A stretch of 64,000 bases of DNA from Lentibacter sp. XHP0401 (GCF_025751535.1 NZ_JAOWLC010000001.1:310001-374000); one strand, 5' to 3'; counted from the first letter of the stretch, positions 18,466-28,274 are shown. Numbers and translations: made by a program. The notes: generated from the letters alone by a model not told the origin.

Positions 18466-19902
18466 TTAGACGTGATCGTCCTTCTTAAGGGATCCATATC
18501 CATGGCCGGCGTGCCCGCCGGAGACTTCCTCTGTAGCTTCATCTGCCAACTCTTCGGGCAAAACCAGGTTGAGTACTATGGCTATAGCGGCGGCTGGGAG
18601 GAGGCCGGATGTTAGCAAAACTTGCGCGGTAGACCCCATGTGCTGAAGCGCATCCGGCTCAAGTTGCAAACCAAGGCCAATCGAGAGCGCGATTGCGAAA
18701 ATTACCATGTTGCGCCGGTTCCAGTTTACGTCAGAGAGCATTGATATACCCGCAGCGACAACCATACCAAACATGACAATTACCCCCCCTCCCAAGACTT
18801 CAATCGGGACAGTGCGAATGACACCGCCGACTTTGGGGATCAATCCGCAGATAATAAGAAAGATGGCCCCACAAGTCACAACATGGCGGCTCATGACACC
18901 GGTCATCGCAATAAGGCCGACGTTCTGGCTGAACGAGGTGTTGGGGAAGCCACCGAAAATACCAGCGAGAGCCGTTCCAATCCCGTCAGCATAGGTCGCG
19001 CCTTGGATTTCCCTGTCGGTTGCTTCACGGTTAGCTCCGCCTTTACAAATACCCGAAACATCGCCGACAGTTTCAATTGCTGAGATGAATGCCATCAAAC
19101 AAAAGCCGATAACTGCAGCTGCTGAAAACTCGAAGCCATACCTGAAGGGATCTGGCAGTGCAAAAGCCGCGGATCTTTCCCAAGATGTTGCAATTGCCTC
19201 AAACGTGAGCATGCCAACGGCCAAAGCATAGATGTAGCCAACGATAAGGCCGATCAGAACAGCCGAGATTGAAAGCATACCACGTGTAAAAAACTTAAGC
19301 CCAAGGGTCACCACGATCACAACAAGCGCTGCCGACCAGTTGAGAAGCGAGCCATACTCAGGCGTTCCGATGGCAGGCACTCCACCAGCTGCATATTGGA
19401 TGCCAACTTTCACGAGCGCGAGACCAATCATTGTTACAACAAGACCCGTAACAAGGGGAGGAAGAGCAAAGCGGATTTTCCCGATGAATGTCCCTAAAAG
19501 TGCGTGAAAGAGGCCGCCGACAATCACACCGCCGAATAGGGCTGCAAGGGCATCGACACCCTTGCCTGCCACCAGTGGAATCATAATTGGCAGAAATGCG
19601 AATGACGTGCCTTGGACTATAGGTAAGCCAGCTCCGATGGGGCCAAGCGTAATTGTCTGCAACAGTGTCGCTACGCCTGCAAAAAGCATCGACATCTGAA
19701 TAAGATAGAGCAGCTCCGGGAAATCAGGAGAGTTTGATCCAAACCCAAACCCTGCTGCTCCCGCAACGATGATTGCGGGTGTTACGTTAGAGACAAACAT
19801 CGCCAAGACATGTTGAATGCCCAGTGGAATCGCTTTTGCGAGTGCAGGTGTATAATTTGGGTCCCTAAGTTGTTCAGGTGTCCCTATTGAATTTTCAGCC
19901 AT
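18466..19902 (-). CDS. NCS2-family nucleobase (urate/xanthine) permease
   Basis: A 478-residue symporter with about 14 helices of the nucleobase:cation symporter-2 family. Signatures include GLPIVQGTSFAFLP, SAIETVGDVSGIC in the substrate site and the C-terminal GGGVIVMFGMV. The C-terminus is His/Gly rich (SGGHAGHGYGSLKKDDH). Its place in the urate cluster suggests it imports urate or xanthine; the family alone cannot separate these. AAAGGAGA precedes the ATG, and the gene follows allA by 52 bp on the same strand. Confidence 0.93.
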   Translation of the reverse strand: MAENSIGTPEQLRDPNYTPALAKAIPLGIQHVLAMFVSNVTPAIIVAGAAGFGFGSNSPDFPELLYLIQMSMLFAGVATLLQTITLGPIGAGLPIVQGTSFAFLPIMIPLVAGKGVDALAALFGGVIVGGLFHALLGTFIGKIRFALPPLVTGLVVTMIGLALVKVGIQYAAGGVPAIGTPEYGSLLNWSAALVVIVVTLGLKFFTRGMLSISAVLIGLIVGYIYALAVGMLTFEAIATSWERSAAFALPDPFRYGFEFSAAAVIGFCLMAFISAIETVGDVSGICKGGANREATDREIQGATYADGIGTALAGIFGGFPNTSFSQNVGLIAMTGVMSRHVVTCGAIFLIICGLIPKVGGVIRTVPIEVLGGGVIVMFGMVVAAGISMLSDVNWNRRNMVIFAIALSIGLGLQLEPDALQHMGSTAQVLLTSGLLPAAAIAIVLNLVLPEELADEATEEVSGGHAGHGYGSLKKDDHV

Positions 19903-19954
19903 GTCTGTCTCTCCTTTTGACTGTTGGTAAGTCTGCTTCTGTTGGCAGTTGCTT

Positions 19955-20446
19955 TTATGTCTGACTTTTCACGATGTATGGTGTCGTAAACCAGTGCTCT
20001 TCGAGGTTTGGGCTTTCTCCAATGCAGTCTATCACAATATATTGCCCGGCTTCCCCCAACGGGGCGAGGACACCATGCCAGACATTACGGTGTATGTTTA
20101 TGGATTGATGTGGCTTCGAGATGAACACGCGTGGTTTTGCAGGTTTGCCATTGTTATCTTCAGCAACGCTCACAATCATCGGAACACCTGATAAAGGCAC
20201 AAAGGCTTGGCTGCCTTCTGGATGGCGCTCCATCATATCCAACTCATAGGGTAACGAACGCGCTTTTGCATCAAATAGGCTGATACCAGCGCGGCCTGAT
20301 CCAAAATCAAGGTTTGCAAGGTCGTGATAGCGTCCGCACATACCTTGGTTGATGATCCTGTCTGCTTCGCCATGTCGCTCGATTATATCCCCAAACGATG
20401 AGAAGGCCTCAGCCGTAAGAGGCGCAGGGGCAAGCTGTATGCTCAT
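19955..20446 (-). CDS. allA: Ureidoglycolate lyase
   Basis: A 163-residue cupin-like enzyme that splits (S)-ureidoglycolate into glyoxylate and urea, the last step of the allantoin route. The motifs MMERHPEGSQAFVPLSG and NIHRNVWHGVLAPLG are characteristic. It overlaps the end of puuE-uraD by 4 bp, so both are translationally coupled. Length is normal. Confidence 0.95.
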   Translation of the reverse strand: MSIQLAPAPLTAEAFSSFGDIIERHGEADRIINQGMCGRYHDLANLDFGSGRAGISLFDAKARSLPYELDMMERHPEGSQAFVPLSGVPMIVSVAEDNNGKPAKPRVFISKPHQSINIHRNVWHGVLAPLGEAGQYIVIDCIGESPNLEEHWFTTPYIVKSQT

Positions 20447-21858
20447 GACAGAAGATCCTGTAGCCGAAACTGGGCAATACGTTCGACCTGACGACAGGCT
20501 GTTTCAAGCTCCGTCACGTGGTCGTTCCCAATTCTGGTTTGGAAGGAACTTAGTATGGAGGTTTTGTCATGGTCTCGGACAGCAATGATGAATGGGAAGC
20601 CAAATTTTTCTACATACTTCACATTGAGCATGGTGAATGTTTCGCGTTCTACATCGGTGAGATAATCAAGACCCGCACTGGCTTGCTCGGCTGTGCTTTC
20701 AGCAGTCAGTTGCCCTGCGGCGGCAAGTTTACCTGCCAAATCAGGGTGTGCATTGAGAACGCGGAGACGTTCTGCATCAGTGGCGGTTCTGAAAATGCGA
20801 CAAAGAGCATTGTGAACACCAGCGGCACAATCATGTGCAGGGCCAAGTTCCAACTCCCACGCACGCTCCGCAATCCAAGGGGAGTGCTCGAAAATCGAGC
20901 CGTATAGCTGCACGAACCGCTCGCGGCTCATCTCGCTTGGGCGCTCGCGACGTGTGTATGGGTGCTCCGTGGCCCAGTGTTGTGCAATCTCAAGGCGGCG
21001 GGGCGTCCAGACACCTTGGTGGTTTTGGACATGTTCAATAAAGCGCTTGAGGCCCGCGAGCTTTCCCGGTCGGCCAACAAGGCGACAGTGCAAACCAACC
21101 GACATCATAGCGGGCCGTCCAGCACAGCCCTCGGCGTATAGCGTGTCGAAGGCGTCAACCAGATATTGCCCGAAATCATCACCAGTGACCCAGCCCGGGG
21201 CAGTTGCGAAGCGCATGTCGTTGGCTTCAAGCGTATAGGGGATAATCAACTGGCTGCGTTTGCCAACTTCGAGCCAATAGGGCATATCATCATCGTAAGT
21301 GTCTGAAATATAATCGAACTGATCTGTTTCAGCCGCTAGTTTGACAGTGTTCTGCGAGCAACGCCCCGTATACCAGCCACGCGGCGCTTCTCCCACAACC
21401 TCGGTGTGCAGGCGGATGGCCTCGTCAATGGCAGCGCGCTCTTCCGCTTCGCTCATATCTTTATGTTCGACCCATTTGAGCCCGTGGCTTGCAATTTCCC
21501 ACCCCGCGTCTTTCATGGCCTGTACTTGTTCAGGGCTACGCGCCAACGCAGTGGCGACGCCGTAAATCGTGAGCGGAATACGGTGCTCAGTGAACAGCCT
21601 GTGTAGACGCCAGAAACCGGCGCGCGCGCCATACTCGTAGATAGACTCCATGTTCCAATGACGCTGGCGTGGCCATTGCGTTGCACCAGGAATATCTGAC
21701 AAGAACGCTTCCGAGGCCGCATCGCCATGCAGAACACAGTTTTCGCCTCCTTCCTCGTAGTTCAATACAAACTGAACAGCAATTTTGGCGGAACTTGGCC
21801 ATTTTGGGTTAGGCGCGTTTGGTCCATAGCCGCGCATGTCGCGAAGGTAGCGTTTCAC
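20443..21858 (-). CDS. puuE: Fused allantoinase (PuuE) and OHCU decarboxylase (UraD)
   Basis: A 471-residue bifunctional enzyme. Residues 1-305 are a polysaccharide-deacetylase-fold allantoinase (NYEEGGE, ASHGLKWVEH, RGWYTGRCS, MMSVGLHCRLVGRPGK). Residues 310-471 are a 2-oxo-4-hydroxy-4-carboxy-5-ureidoimidazoline decarboxylase with IFEHSPWIAERAW and LNAHPDLAGKL. UraD makes (S)-allantoin and PuuE opens it to allantoate, so the fusion joins two successive steps. I start at the GTG at 21858, with AAGGAG about 8 bp upstream; the ATG 39 bp upstream only adds Lys/Arg-rich residues overlapping that ribosome site. It is the first gene of a leftward operon with allA and the permease. Confidence 0.95.
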   Translation of the reverse strand: MKRYLRDMRGYGPNAPNPKWPSSAKIAVQFVLNYEEGGENCVLHGDAASEAFLSDIPGATQWPRQRHWNMESIYEYGARAGFWRLHRLFTEHRIPLTIYGVATALARSPEQVQAMKDAGWEIASHGLKWVEHKDMSEAEERAAIDEAIRLHTEVVGEAPRGWYTGRCSQNTVKLAAETDQFDYISDTYDDDMPYWLEVGKRSQLIIPYTLEANDMRFATAPGWVTGDDFGQYLVDAFDTLYAEGCAGRPAMMSVGLHCRLVGRPGKLAGLKRFIEHVQNHQGVWTPRRLEIAQHWATEHPYTRRERPSEMSRERFVQLYGSIFEHSPWIAERAWELELGPAHDCAAGVHNALCRIFRTATDAERLRVLNAHPDLAGKLAAAGQLTAESTAEQASAGLDYLTDVERETFTMLNVKYVEKFGFPFIIAVRDHDKTSILSSFQTRIGNDHVTELETACRQVERIAQFRLQDLLS

Positions 21859-22001
21859 CTTTTTCTCCTTGGTTTTTCTACTTTTAACCCTAAACAACGC
21901 CTTCAGGTTTCTCTATTTTTTTGAAAGAGCTTTTTGTCTGTTACTGATGTATTCACCTGCATTTAGCGGTCATTAGCTATGATAAGTTACAGGAGGCGTA
22001 A

Positions 22002-22355
22002 ATGTCAGGATATCTAACAACTCATGTGCTCGATACAGCGCGCGGCTGCCCTGCGGCAGGCTTGAAGATCGAATTATTTCGAATTGAGGGCGATGCTCGC
22101 AAATATCTACGTAGTGCTGTTACGAACAGCGATGGCCGAACCGATGAGCAGATACTTCCAGCTTCCGAGTTTTTGGTCGGGACTTATGAACTCGTCTTCC
22201 ATGCGGGAGCATACTTTGATGCTACGGCCGTGCCGCCTGAAGAGCCACGCTTTCTTGATGTGGTTCCGTTGCGGTTCGGCATATCCGAGGCAGCACACTA
22301 TCATGTGCCGCTGCTGCTCTCGCCGTTTGGATATTCTACCTACCGTGGCAGTTAA
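22002..22355 (+). CDS. uraH: 5-hydroxyisourate hydrolase
   Basis: A 117-residue transthyretin-like enzyme converting 5-hydroxyisourate, the product of urate oxidation, to OHCU. It has the N-terminal [15 protein letters not shown] and the diagnostic C-terminal YRGS. AGGAGG lies 6 bp before the ATG. It is divergent from puuE-uraD, and its stop overlaps the convergent LysR gene by 4 bp. Confidence 0.97.
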   Translation: MSGYLTTHVLDTARGCPAAGLKIELFRIEGDARKYLRSAVTNSDGRTDEQILPASEFLVGTYELVFHAGAYFDATAVPPEEPRFLDVVPLRFGISEAAHYHVPLLLSPFGYSTYRGS

Positions 22356-23257
22356 GAGGGCATTTCTGTGGTGATGTGATCAACCATAAAGTCGATAAAC
22401 AACCTAGCCTTAGGATCTTGCTTGCGGCGGTGCATATAAAGGCAAGCAAGCTGAATCGGCAAAGGAGGCTCGCTCTCTAGTACGGGAACAAGCCGCCCAT
22501 TTGCCAAGTGCTCGTGAACCTCAAAAACCGGCTTCAGTATGATACCGTTTCCCTCAAGCGCCCAGTTTGTAAGGATTTCGCCATGGTCTGTTTCAAATGG
22601 CCCTGAAACAGTGACACGGCGGGCTCCTTCAGGTGACACCAAAGGCCATTGAAACTCTGGTGCGCCAGGGTACCGTAGATTCAGGCAATCATGCGCATCG
22701 GTTTTTAACTCGTCGCTGCTTTGTGGCATCCCCCGTGCTTTTATATAGTCGGGCGAGGCACATAGCACGCGGGGACAATCGGCAATCTTGCGAATGCGCA
22801 GGTTACTGTCCTCAGGCACACCTAAGAAAAACGCAGCATCAAGGCCCTCAGCAGCCAAATCAAGTTTTCGGTCTGACAGGCGCAACCTGATATTGATTAG
22901 CGGAAAAAGTGCATGAAACTTGGGAACAGCAGGGGCGATGAACTTCTGCCCCACCCCTAAGGGGGCTGCCACGTAAAGCGTCCCCCGCGGAGAACGGGTG
23001 ATATCGTTGATGTCTGCTTCAGCCTCTTCGACGGCCTCGATGATCTTCAGGGCACCTTTGTAAAATGTGTTGCCTTGCTCTGTAGGGTTGAGCAAACGCG
23101 TCGTGCGTTGAAACAGCCTTACACCAAGATGATCTTCGAGTTGTGAGATACGGGAAGAGGCGACAGCCGCCGAAATTCTTAGATCTCGTGCCGCAGCTGA
23201 CATATTGCCAAGCTCAAAAACCCTTACAAAGGTCTGAATATTGTCCAGATAGGCCAT
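22352..23257 (-). CDS. LysR-family transcriptional regulator
   Basis: A 301-residue regulator with an N-terminal winged helix-turn-helix (residues 1-60: [32 protein letters not shown]) and a C-terminal ligand-binding domain. It is divergent from puuD across a 99-bp gap and sits inside the urate cluster, so control of urate genes is a reasonable inference. The ligand is not evident. Confidence 0.92.
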   Translation of the reverse strand: MAYLDNIQTFVRVFELGNMSAAARDLRISAAVASSRISQLEDHLGVRLFQRTTRLLNPTEQGNTFYKGALKIIEAVEEAEADINDITRSPRGTLYVAAPLGVGQKFIAPAVPKFHALFPLINIRLRLSDRKLDLAAEGLDAAFFLGVPEDSNLRIRKIADCPRVLCASPDYIKARGMPQSSDELKTDAHDCLNLRYPGAPEFQWPLVSPEGARRVTVSGPFETDHGEILTNWALEGNGIILKPVFEVHEHLANGRLVPVLESEPPLPIQLACLYMHRRKQDPKARLFIDFMVDHITTEMPS

Positions 23258-23293
23258 CTATTGTTCGACTTTTTTTGAAGCTGCTTGGAAGTT

Positions 23294-23330
23294 TTCTAGA
23301 ATACACGTTAAGTGGCTTGTAAGCTAGCTT
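23294..23330. promoter_or_regulatory. Candidate operator region between the LysR gene and puuD
   Basis: The 99-bp divergent gap holds two perfect palindromes: TTCTAGAA at 23294-23301 and AAGCTAGCTT at 23321-23330, 27 bp apart from start to start. LysR regulators commonly bind such sites in the gap next to their own gene. No binding is shown, and the palindromes are short. Confidence 0.35.
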
Positions 23331-23356
23331 CCAGTGGAAAAGCCTAAGGAAACAAA

Positions 23357-24616
23357 ATGCACGAATTTGCTATCATGTGGGAATGGATTTCGTTTGCGGT
23401 CCGTTGGCTACATGTCATCACGGCAATCGCTTGGATTGGTTCGTCTTTTTATTTTATCGCGCTTGATTTGGGATTGCGAAAGGGGCTGCATTTGCCCGTA
23501 GGCGCGCATGGCGAAGAGTGGCAGGTGCATGGCGGTGGCTTTTATCACATCCAGAAATACCTCGTAGCACCAGAAAATATGCCTGATCATTTGACGTGGT
23601 TCAAATGGGAAAGCTATGCGACATGGCTCTCGGGAGCTGCTCTTTTGATGATCGTCTATTGGGTCGGTGGCGAGCTTTATCTGATAGATGCATCCAAAGC
23701 AGATTTGAGCCTCTTACAAGGCATCCTGATTTCTGCTGGCTCGCTCACAATCGGTTGGGTGGTTTACGATTTCCTCTGCAAATCGAGACTTGGAGAAAAA
23801 CCGACGATCCTGATGCTTCTTCTCTTCACTCTGCTTGTTGTGATGGGCTGGGGATATGATCAGATATTCACAGGTCGCGCGACGCTTTTGCATCTCGGTG
23901 CGTTCACGGCAACAATTATGACAGCCAATGTTTTCGCCATCATCATGCCTAACCAGCGCATCGTCGTGAAAGATTTGCAAGAAGGCCGAGTGCCTGATGC
24001 AAAGTACGGCAAGATCGCAAAGCTGCGTTCAACGCATAACAACTACCTGACACTACCTGTTATCTTTCTTATGCTCTCCAATCATTACCCGCTGGCCTTT
24101 GCGTCCGAGTATAATTGGATTATTGCCGCTTTGGTCTTTTTGATGGGAGTGACTATCCGTCACTATTTCAACAGCTTACATGCCCGTGCAGGCAATCCGA
24201 TCTGGACATGGCTTGTCACGGCGCTCCTCTTTCTGGCAATTATCTGGCTCTCAACAGCACCGCTGAAATACAACACCGTTGAAGATGCCGAAGTGCGTGG
24301 GTTGACCAAAACGGAACAGGTATTCGCAAGTGCCGAGGGTTTTGATGAAATTCAGGATATCGTTTTGGGGCGATGCTCTATGTGCCATGCGCGTGAAACC
24401 TTTTATGAAGGCGTGCGCATCGCTCCCAAAGGCATTCACCTTGAAACCACGGCGGATATTGTTAGTCATGCCCGCGAGATCTATTTACAAGCAGGCATGA
24501 CACGGGCAATGCCGCCCGCAAATGTCACCTTCATTGAGCCCGAGGAACGTGCTCTGATCGTGAAATGGTATCGCAACGCCGCAAGGAACGTTCCATTTTT
24601 CCTCGCTTCAAACTAA
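23357..24616 (+). CDS. puuD: Urate hydroxylase PuuD (membrane-bound urate oxidase with cytochrome c domain)
   Basis: A 419-residue membrane protein that oxidises urate to 5-hydroxyisourate and passes electrons to the respiratory chain instead of making hydrogen peroxide. About eight helices precede a short C-terminal cytochrome c domain with heme motif CSMCH near residues 339-343. The axial Met is probably in ITRAMPPANVT or the nearby GMTRAMPP. AAGGAA stands about 8 bp before the ATG. The ccm genes a few kb away would supply heme attachment. It is the first enzyme of the route served by uraH, uraD and puuE. Confidence 0.93.
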   Translation: MHEFAIMWEWISFAVRWLHVITAIAWIGSSFYFIALDLGLRKGLHLPVGAHGEEWQVHGGGFYHIQKYLVAPENMPDHLTWFKWESYATWLSGAALLMIVYWVGGELYLIDASKADLSLLQGILISAGSLTIGWVVYDFLCKSRLGEKPTILMLLLFTLLVVMGWGYDQIFTGRATLLHLGAFTATIMTANVFAIIMPNQRIVVKDLQEGRVPDAKYGKIAKLRSTHNNYLTLPVIFLMLSNHYPLAFASEYNWIIAALVFLMGVTIRHYFNSLHARAGNPIWTWLVTALLFLAIIWLSTAPLKYNTVEDAEVRGLTKTEQVFASAEGFDEIQDIVLGRCSMCHARETFYEGVRIAPKGIHLETTADIVSHAREIYLQAGMTRAMPPANVTFIEPEERALIVKWYRNAARNVPFFLASN

Positions 24617-24632
24617 AGTTCCACAGCCGAGT

Positions 24633-25973
24633 TCATAACCCCATCAAAGCCTGATCAAAGGGATAGGTTGTGAGGTTTTCATAACCATCTTCAGTGATTA
24701 AGACCTGATCTTCAAGTTTGATCGAGAAATCTCCGCCAACCGCGCCAACAGCTGCTTCGACACATAACACCATACCCGGCTCCAGAGCGTAATCAAAAGC
24801 GCCCGGAACAGCTTTATCCGGGTAAGCAACGAGCGGCCATTCATCACACAAGCCAACACCGTGCATCAGGCAGCCGTATTTTTGCGCCTGAAACTGGTCA
24901 TCAAGACGATGACTGTTGGCCGAAAGCTCAGGGATCGTGATGCCCGGTTTCAGCATCTCCATATTGGTCATGATGTGCTCATGTGCGTGCTGCATTGCAT
25001 AGATCATATCTGGCCGGGGTTTTTTATCACCGATCCACCATGTCCTGCTGATATCAATGCAAATTCCGTAAGAGCCGATAAGGTCAGTATCAAAAGCCAC
25101 AATCTCGTTGTTCTGTACAATACGCGGTCCGCACTCCTGAAACCAGGGGTTGGTGCGCGGCCCCGAGGCTAATAGGCGGGTTTCGATCCATTCGCCACCG
25201 CGTTTAATGTTTTCGGCATGTAGTACGGCCCAGATATCATCTTCCGATACAGTTCCACTGGCAACATTATCGCGCGCAAAGTCTTCCATCGCTTTTACAG
25301 CTGTCTCGCAAGCATGGTTGGCACAGCGCATCGCCAGTATCTCGTCTGGCCCCTTTACAGAGCGCGTTTTCTCGGTGACTTCTTCACCTTCCATAATTTC
25401 AAAGCCCTGTGCCTCAAGCGCGCGATAGCCATGCAGCATGGCCTTATCAACCGCGAGTCGCTTGTTCGTGCCCGCATGCTCCTCCATCAATATGCGCACC
25501 TCATTGGCAAAAATATCTGCTGCTACATCCAGTTTGTCGCCACGGTCGAAATAAAACAAATCGGCGCCCGAGCGTTGCTCGCGTACCAGCGGATTGAACT
25601 CCGACAGAAAGGGGGAGTTCTTATAATCCCAAATCACCATATAGCCATCGGCACAGAGCAAAACGGCTCGAAACGGATTGTGCGTGTTCCAAAGCTGCAT
25701 GTTGGTGCTGTCCGTGGCGTAGCGGATATTGAGCGGATCAAACATCAGAAGCCCGCCATATCCTCTCTGAACGATGGCTTGTGTGAGCCGCTTCCAACGA
25801 AAATCCCGCATCACTTCAAGGTTGGGTGGTGTTAGGCCGGCGGCCTCCCATTCCCGAAATGCCAATTGTGTTGGCCCGATCTCGACACGGTTGTTGTCGT
25901 TTGGTGTGCCGTCAGCCAGAACCACGCCTTTTGTCGGATCGATTTTACGAGTGTCCCGATAGTTTTTGTTCAT
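24633..25973 (-). CDS. dddP: DMSP lyase DddP (M24 metallopeptidase family)
   Basis: A 446-residue enzyme of the M24 fold that cleaves dimethylsulfoniopropionate to DMS and acrylate. The six expected metal ligands fall at Asp295, Asp297, Asp307, His371, Glu406 and Glu421, the same numbering I recall for characterised roseobacter DddP. Asp377, the proposed catalytic base, is also present in HGVGLCDEWP. The N-terminal domain (RYATDSTNMQLWNTHNPFRA) is typical of this family and unlike creatinase. It stands alone, convergent with puuD with a 16-bp gap; no acrylate or other ddd genes are visible nearby. Confidence 0.93.
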   Translation of the reverse strand: MNKNYRDTRKIDPTKGVVLADGTPNDNNRVEIGPTQLAFREWEAAGLTPPNLEVMRDFRWKRLTQAIVQRGYGGLLMFDPLNIRYATDSTNMQLWNTHNPFRAVLLCADGYMVIWDYKNSPFLSEFNPLVREQRSGADLFYFDRGDKLDVAADIFANEVRILMEEHAGTNKRLAVDKAMLHGYRALEAQGFEIMEGEEVTEKTRSVKGPDEILAMRCANHACETAVKAMEDFARDNVASGTVSEDDIWAVLHAENIKRGGEWIETRLLASGPRTNPWFQECGPRIVQNNEIVAFDTDLIGSYGICIDISRTWWIGDKKPRPDMIYAMQHAHEHIMTNMEMLKPGITIPELSANSHRLDDQFQAQKYGCLMHGVGLCDEWPLVAYPDKAVPGAFDYALEPGMVLCVEAAVGAVGGDFSIKLEDQVLITEDGYENLTTYPFDQALMGL

Positions 25974-26183
25974 CGTAGAGCCTCCATTTAGACAACTCTG
26001 CGAAGTATACGTTTTTCAAGCCAGCTTGTTTGCGCCCCGCATGCGTCGTTTTTGTATAGTAGGGGCGCGCTGATTAGCACCGGACTCTGCCTTTATGCGC
26101 AAGTGCCAACGATGAAGAAGCGTCAGCCAAGGACAAACACCAAGGCTCTGGAAAGTCGTCATATAAACCGACAGTCGCGGGTC

Positions 26184-26978
26184 TCAACCGTCGATTCTTG
26201 CCCCCATGATCGCAAGCGATTGCTGGTAAACAGTCGCCGCGTTCCATTCCTTTAACACGGCGTAGTTTGGCTGTCCTTGTTGGTAGCCTTGTCCAGGTTT
26301 CCAGCCTTTTTGGCGTAAAAAATTAGCTGTCGAGGCGAGCGCATCTGATTGATTGTAGAAGTCGACGACTCCATCACCGTTACCATCAATACCATATCTC
26401 AAAGCATTCCCTGGTAAAAACTGGGTATGACCGAGCTCTCCGTGCTTTGCGCCCTTTGTGCTTGAACTGATCGAGCCTTGATCAACCAACCTCAGTGCTC
26501 CAATCGCATGGGGTTCAAAAAAAGCCGAGCGGCGGCAATCATAGGTCAACGTAACGATCGCGGAAACGACCTCGGTATCCCCCATAAAACCGCCAAAGGC
26601 AGTTTCCATTCCGTGAATGGCAATAATTACGCCCGCAGGCACGCCGAAGTGTTTCTCAAGGCTGGCATAGAAACTGGCATTTTGCGCCTTACGCTTGCGG
26701 CCTTGTGCGATAATTGTGTCGGTCCCGCGCACTTGCATGAACTTTTCCAAGCTATACTTAAAGCTCTTCTGATTGCGGTCAGCTGCTATCGTTCTGTTGG
26801 CATATGTTGAATTAGCAAGCGCTTGCAGCCCTCGCGCCTGGACTCCCGCGTTCTGTGCCGTTTTAGAGAAATCAGCTTTCCAGGCATCGAAGCCCGAAGA
26901 TGTGTTTCCACAGGGAGCAGCGAAGGAGGGAGAAGCAAAAAAAACACTGATAATGAGAGATTTGACAGAAGCACGCAT
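26184..26978 (-). CDS. Lytic murein transglycosylase (MltB-like)
   Basis: A 264-residue exported protein of the SLT_2/MltB family that cleaves peptidoglycan. A signal peptide (SVKSLIISVFFASPSFA) leads to the mature protein at APCGN. The catalytic glutamate is in AIHGMETAFGGFMGD, and GELGHTQFLPGNALRYG follows. I begin at the ATG at 26978, which opens directly into the signal peptide; the ATG 45 bp upstream gives a charged, unlikely prefix. The gene precedes nothing on its strand but the dddP upstream gap; the Hsp70-like gene is 66 bp upstream and co-directional. Confidence 0.88.
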   Translation of the reverse strand: MRASVKSLIISVFFASPSFAAPCGNTSSGFDAWKADFSKTAQNAGVQARGLQALANSTYANRTIAADRNQKSFKYSLEKFMQVRGTDTIIAQGRKRKAQNASFYASLEKHFGVPAGVIIAIHGMETAFGGFMGDTEVVSAIVTLTYDCRRSAFFEPHAIGALRLVDQGSISSSTKGAKHGELGHTQFLPGNALRYGIDGNGDGVVDFYNQSDALASTANFLRQKGWKPGQGYQQGQPNYAVLKEWNAATVYQQSLAIMGARIDG

Positions 26979-27044
26979 ATGACAATCCAGTTTGTGAATA
27001 TTCTTATAGATAACGTAGCGCATTGCCCCGTTATTTCCAGAAAT

Positions 27045-28274
27045 TTAACGCGCGGAAGCCAGTGCAAGGCCGCTAGCAACGGCTGTGAGAGCGTTTTGAG
27101 CGTCAAGCCGCGCATTGGGGCAGAGCGTGGATAGCTCGGATTGAAGCAGGTTCATGAGCGAACTGCCGCCAACCAACACGACACGGGTGATGTCGTATGT
27201 TGGAACATCGGCGAGCTTCAGTGCCGCATGTGCACTTTGCCTTATGTCTGAGACGAGTGGTGTGAGCGCAGAATTCAGAACGCCCAAGGGGATGGTTACA
27301 TTCAGGCCGGTTTCAACCATCGACAGGTTGATCTTGGCGTTCGCAATCTCGTCATTGCCAGCTATTTTTCCGCGTTCGACTGCGAAGGCAACATCGTGCC
27401 CTAGTTCATACTCCAGCACGCTAACAAGACGTGCGAGCTTGTCTGGCTCTTTAGCAAACTGGGCTAAGTCAGCCGCCAACTTGCGTGTTTCGGGCGCATA
27501 GACAAAGGGGATGAGTTGCCATGTGGCCAGCTCATTAAATATTCGCCTAGGGGCAGTGTGCGTTTCGGGGCCAAAGCTGTTGCGAATCTCGCTGCCTGCG
27601 CCAAACATGGGCATGACGGTTTCAATGCTGATCTGTCGGTCGAAGTCCGTACCCCCGAGGCGTAGGCCGTGTGACACGAGTATGTTGGTTTCACCTGCGG
27701 CATCTTGATGGAAAACGGTAAAGTCAGATGTGCCGCCGCCGATATCTGCTATCAGTCCGTAACCCTCCACATTGGAGGCGGCGCGTAAAGCGGCCACGGG
27801 TTCATGCATGAAGCGGACACTTTTGAAGCCTGCCTCAAGGTAACATGTACGTAAATCGTTCTCTGCTTGCGCATCACGGGCCATATCTGCCGAGTGAAAA
27901 TAAACTGGGCGGCCAGAGAGAACCTCTGAGAATGTATACCCTGTGGCTGCTTCAGCCCGTTGTTTTATCTGCGCGATAAAGCGTGTGATGACCGAGGCAA
28001 AAGTGAGCCGCTCTCCACCCAGTCTACGCGACTCGTGCAAGAGAGGTGTTCCCAGCAGACTCTTGAGCGCGCGCAAGAAACGGCCTTCCTGACCATTGAT
28101 CAGTGCGCGCACGGCGCGATGTCCGATTTGCATATTTTTAGTGTAAGGATCGAAGAAAACAGCCGTAGGCAGGGTGCTCTCGCCGGGCTCCAATTCGATC
28201 AGCCACGGTGCGCCGTTGACGCTGACGCCAGCGGCTGAGTTCGATGTTCCGAAGTCGATCCCGAGGGTGTGCAT
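27045..28274 (-). CDS. Hsp70-family ATPase (YegD-like)
   Basis: A 409-residue protein consisting essentially of the actin-like ATPase domain of Hsp70. It has phosphate loop LGIDFGTSNSAAGV at the start, IADIGGGTSDFTVF in the middle and VVLVGGSSLMNLLQ near the end. No peptide-binding domain follows, as in YegD. The ATG at 28274 opens straight into the first motif; an ATG at 28310 would add 12 residues and neither start has a strong ribosome site. The role is unknown beyond the family. Confidence 0.88.
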   Translation of the reverse strand: MHTLGIDFGTSNSAAGVSVNGAPWLIELEPGESTLPTAVFFDPYTKNMQIGHRAVRALINGQEGRFLRALKSLLGTPLLHESRRLGGERLTFASVITRFIAQIKQRAEAATGYTFSEVLSGRPVYFHSADMARDAQAENDLRTCYLEAGFKSVRFMHEPVAALRAASNVEGYGLIADIGGGTSDFTVFHQDAAGETNILVSHGLRLGGTDFDRQISIETVMPMFGAGSEIRNSFGPETHTAPRRIFNELATWQLIPFVYAPETRKLAADLAQFAKEPDKLARLVSVLEYELGHDVAFAVERGKIAGNDEIANAKINLSMVETGLNVTIPLGVLNSALTPLVSDIRQSAHAALKLADVPTYDITRVVLVGGSSLMNLLQSELSTLCPNARLDAQNALTAVASGLALASAR

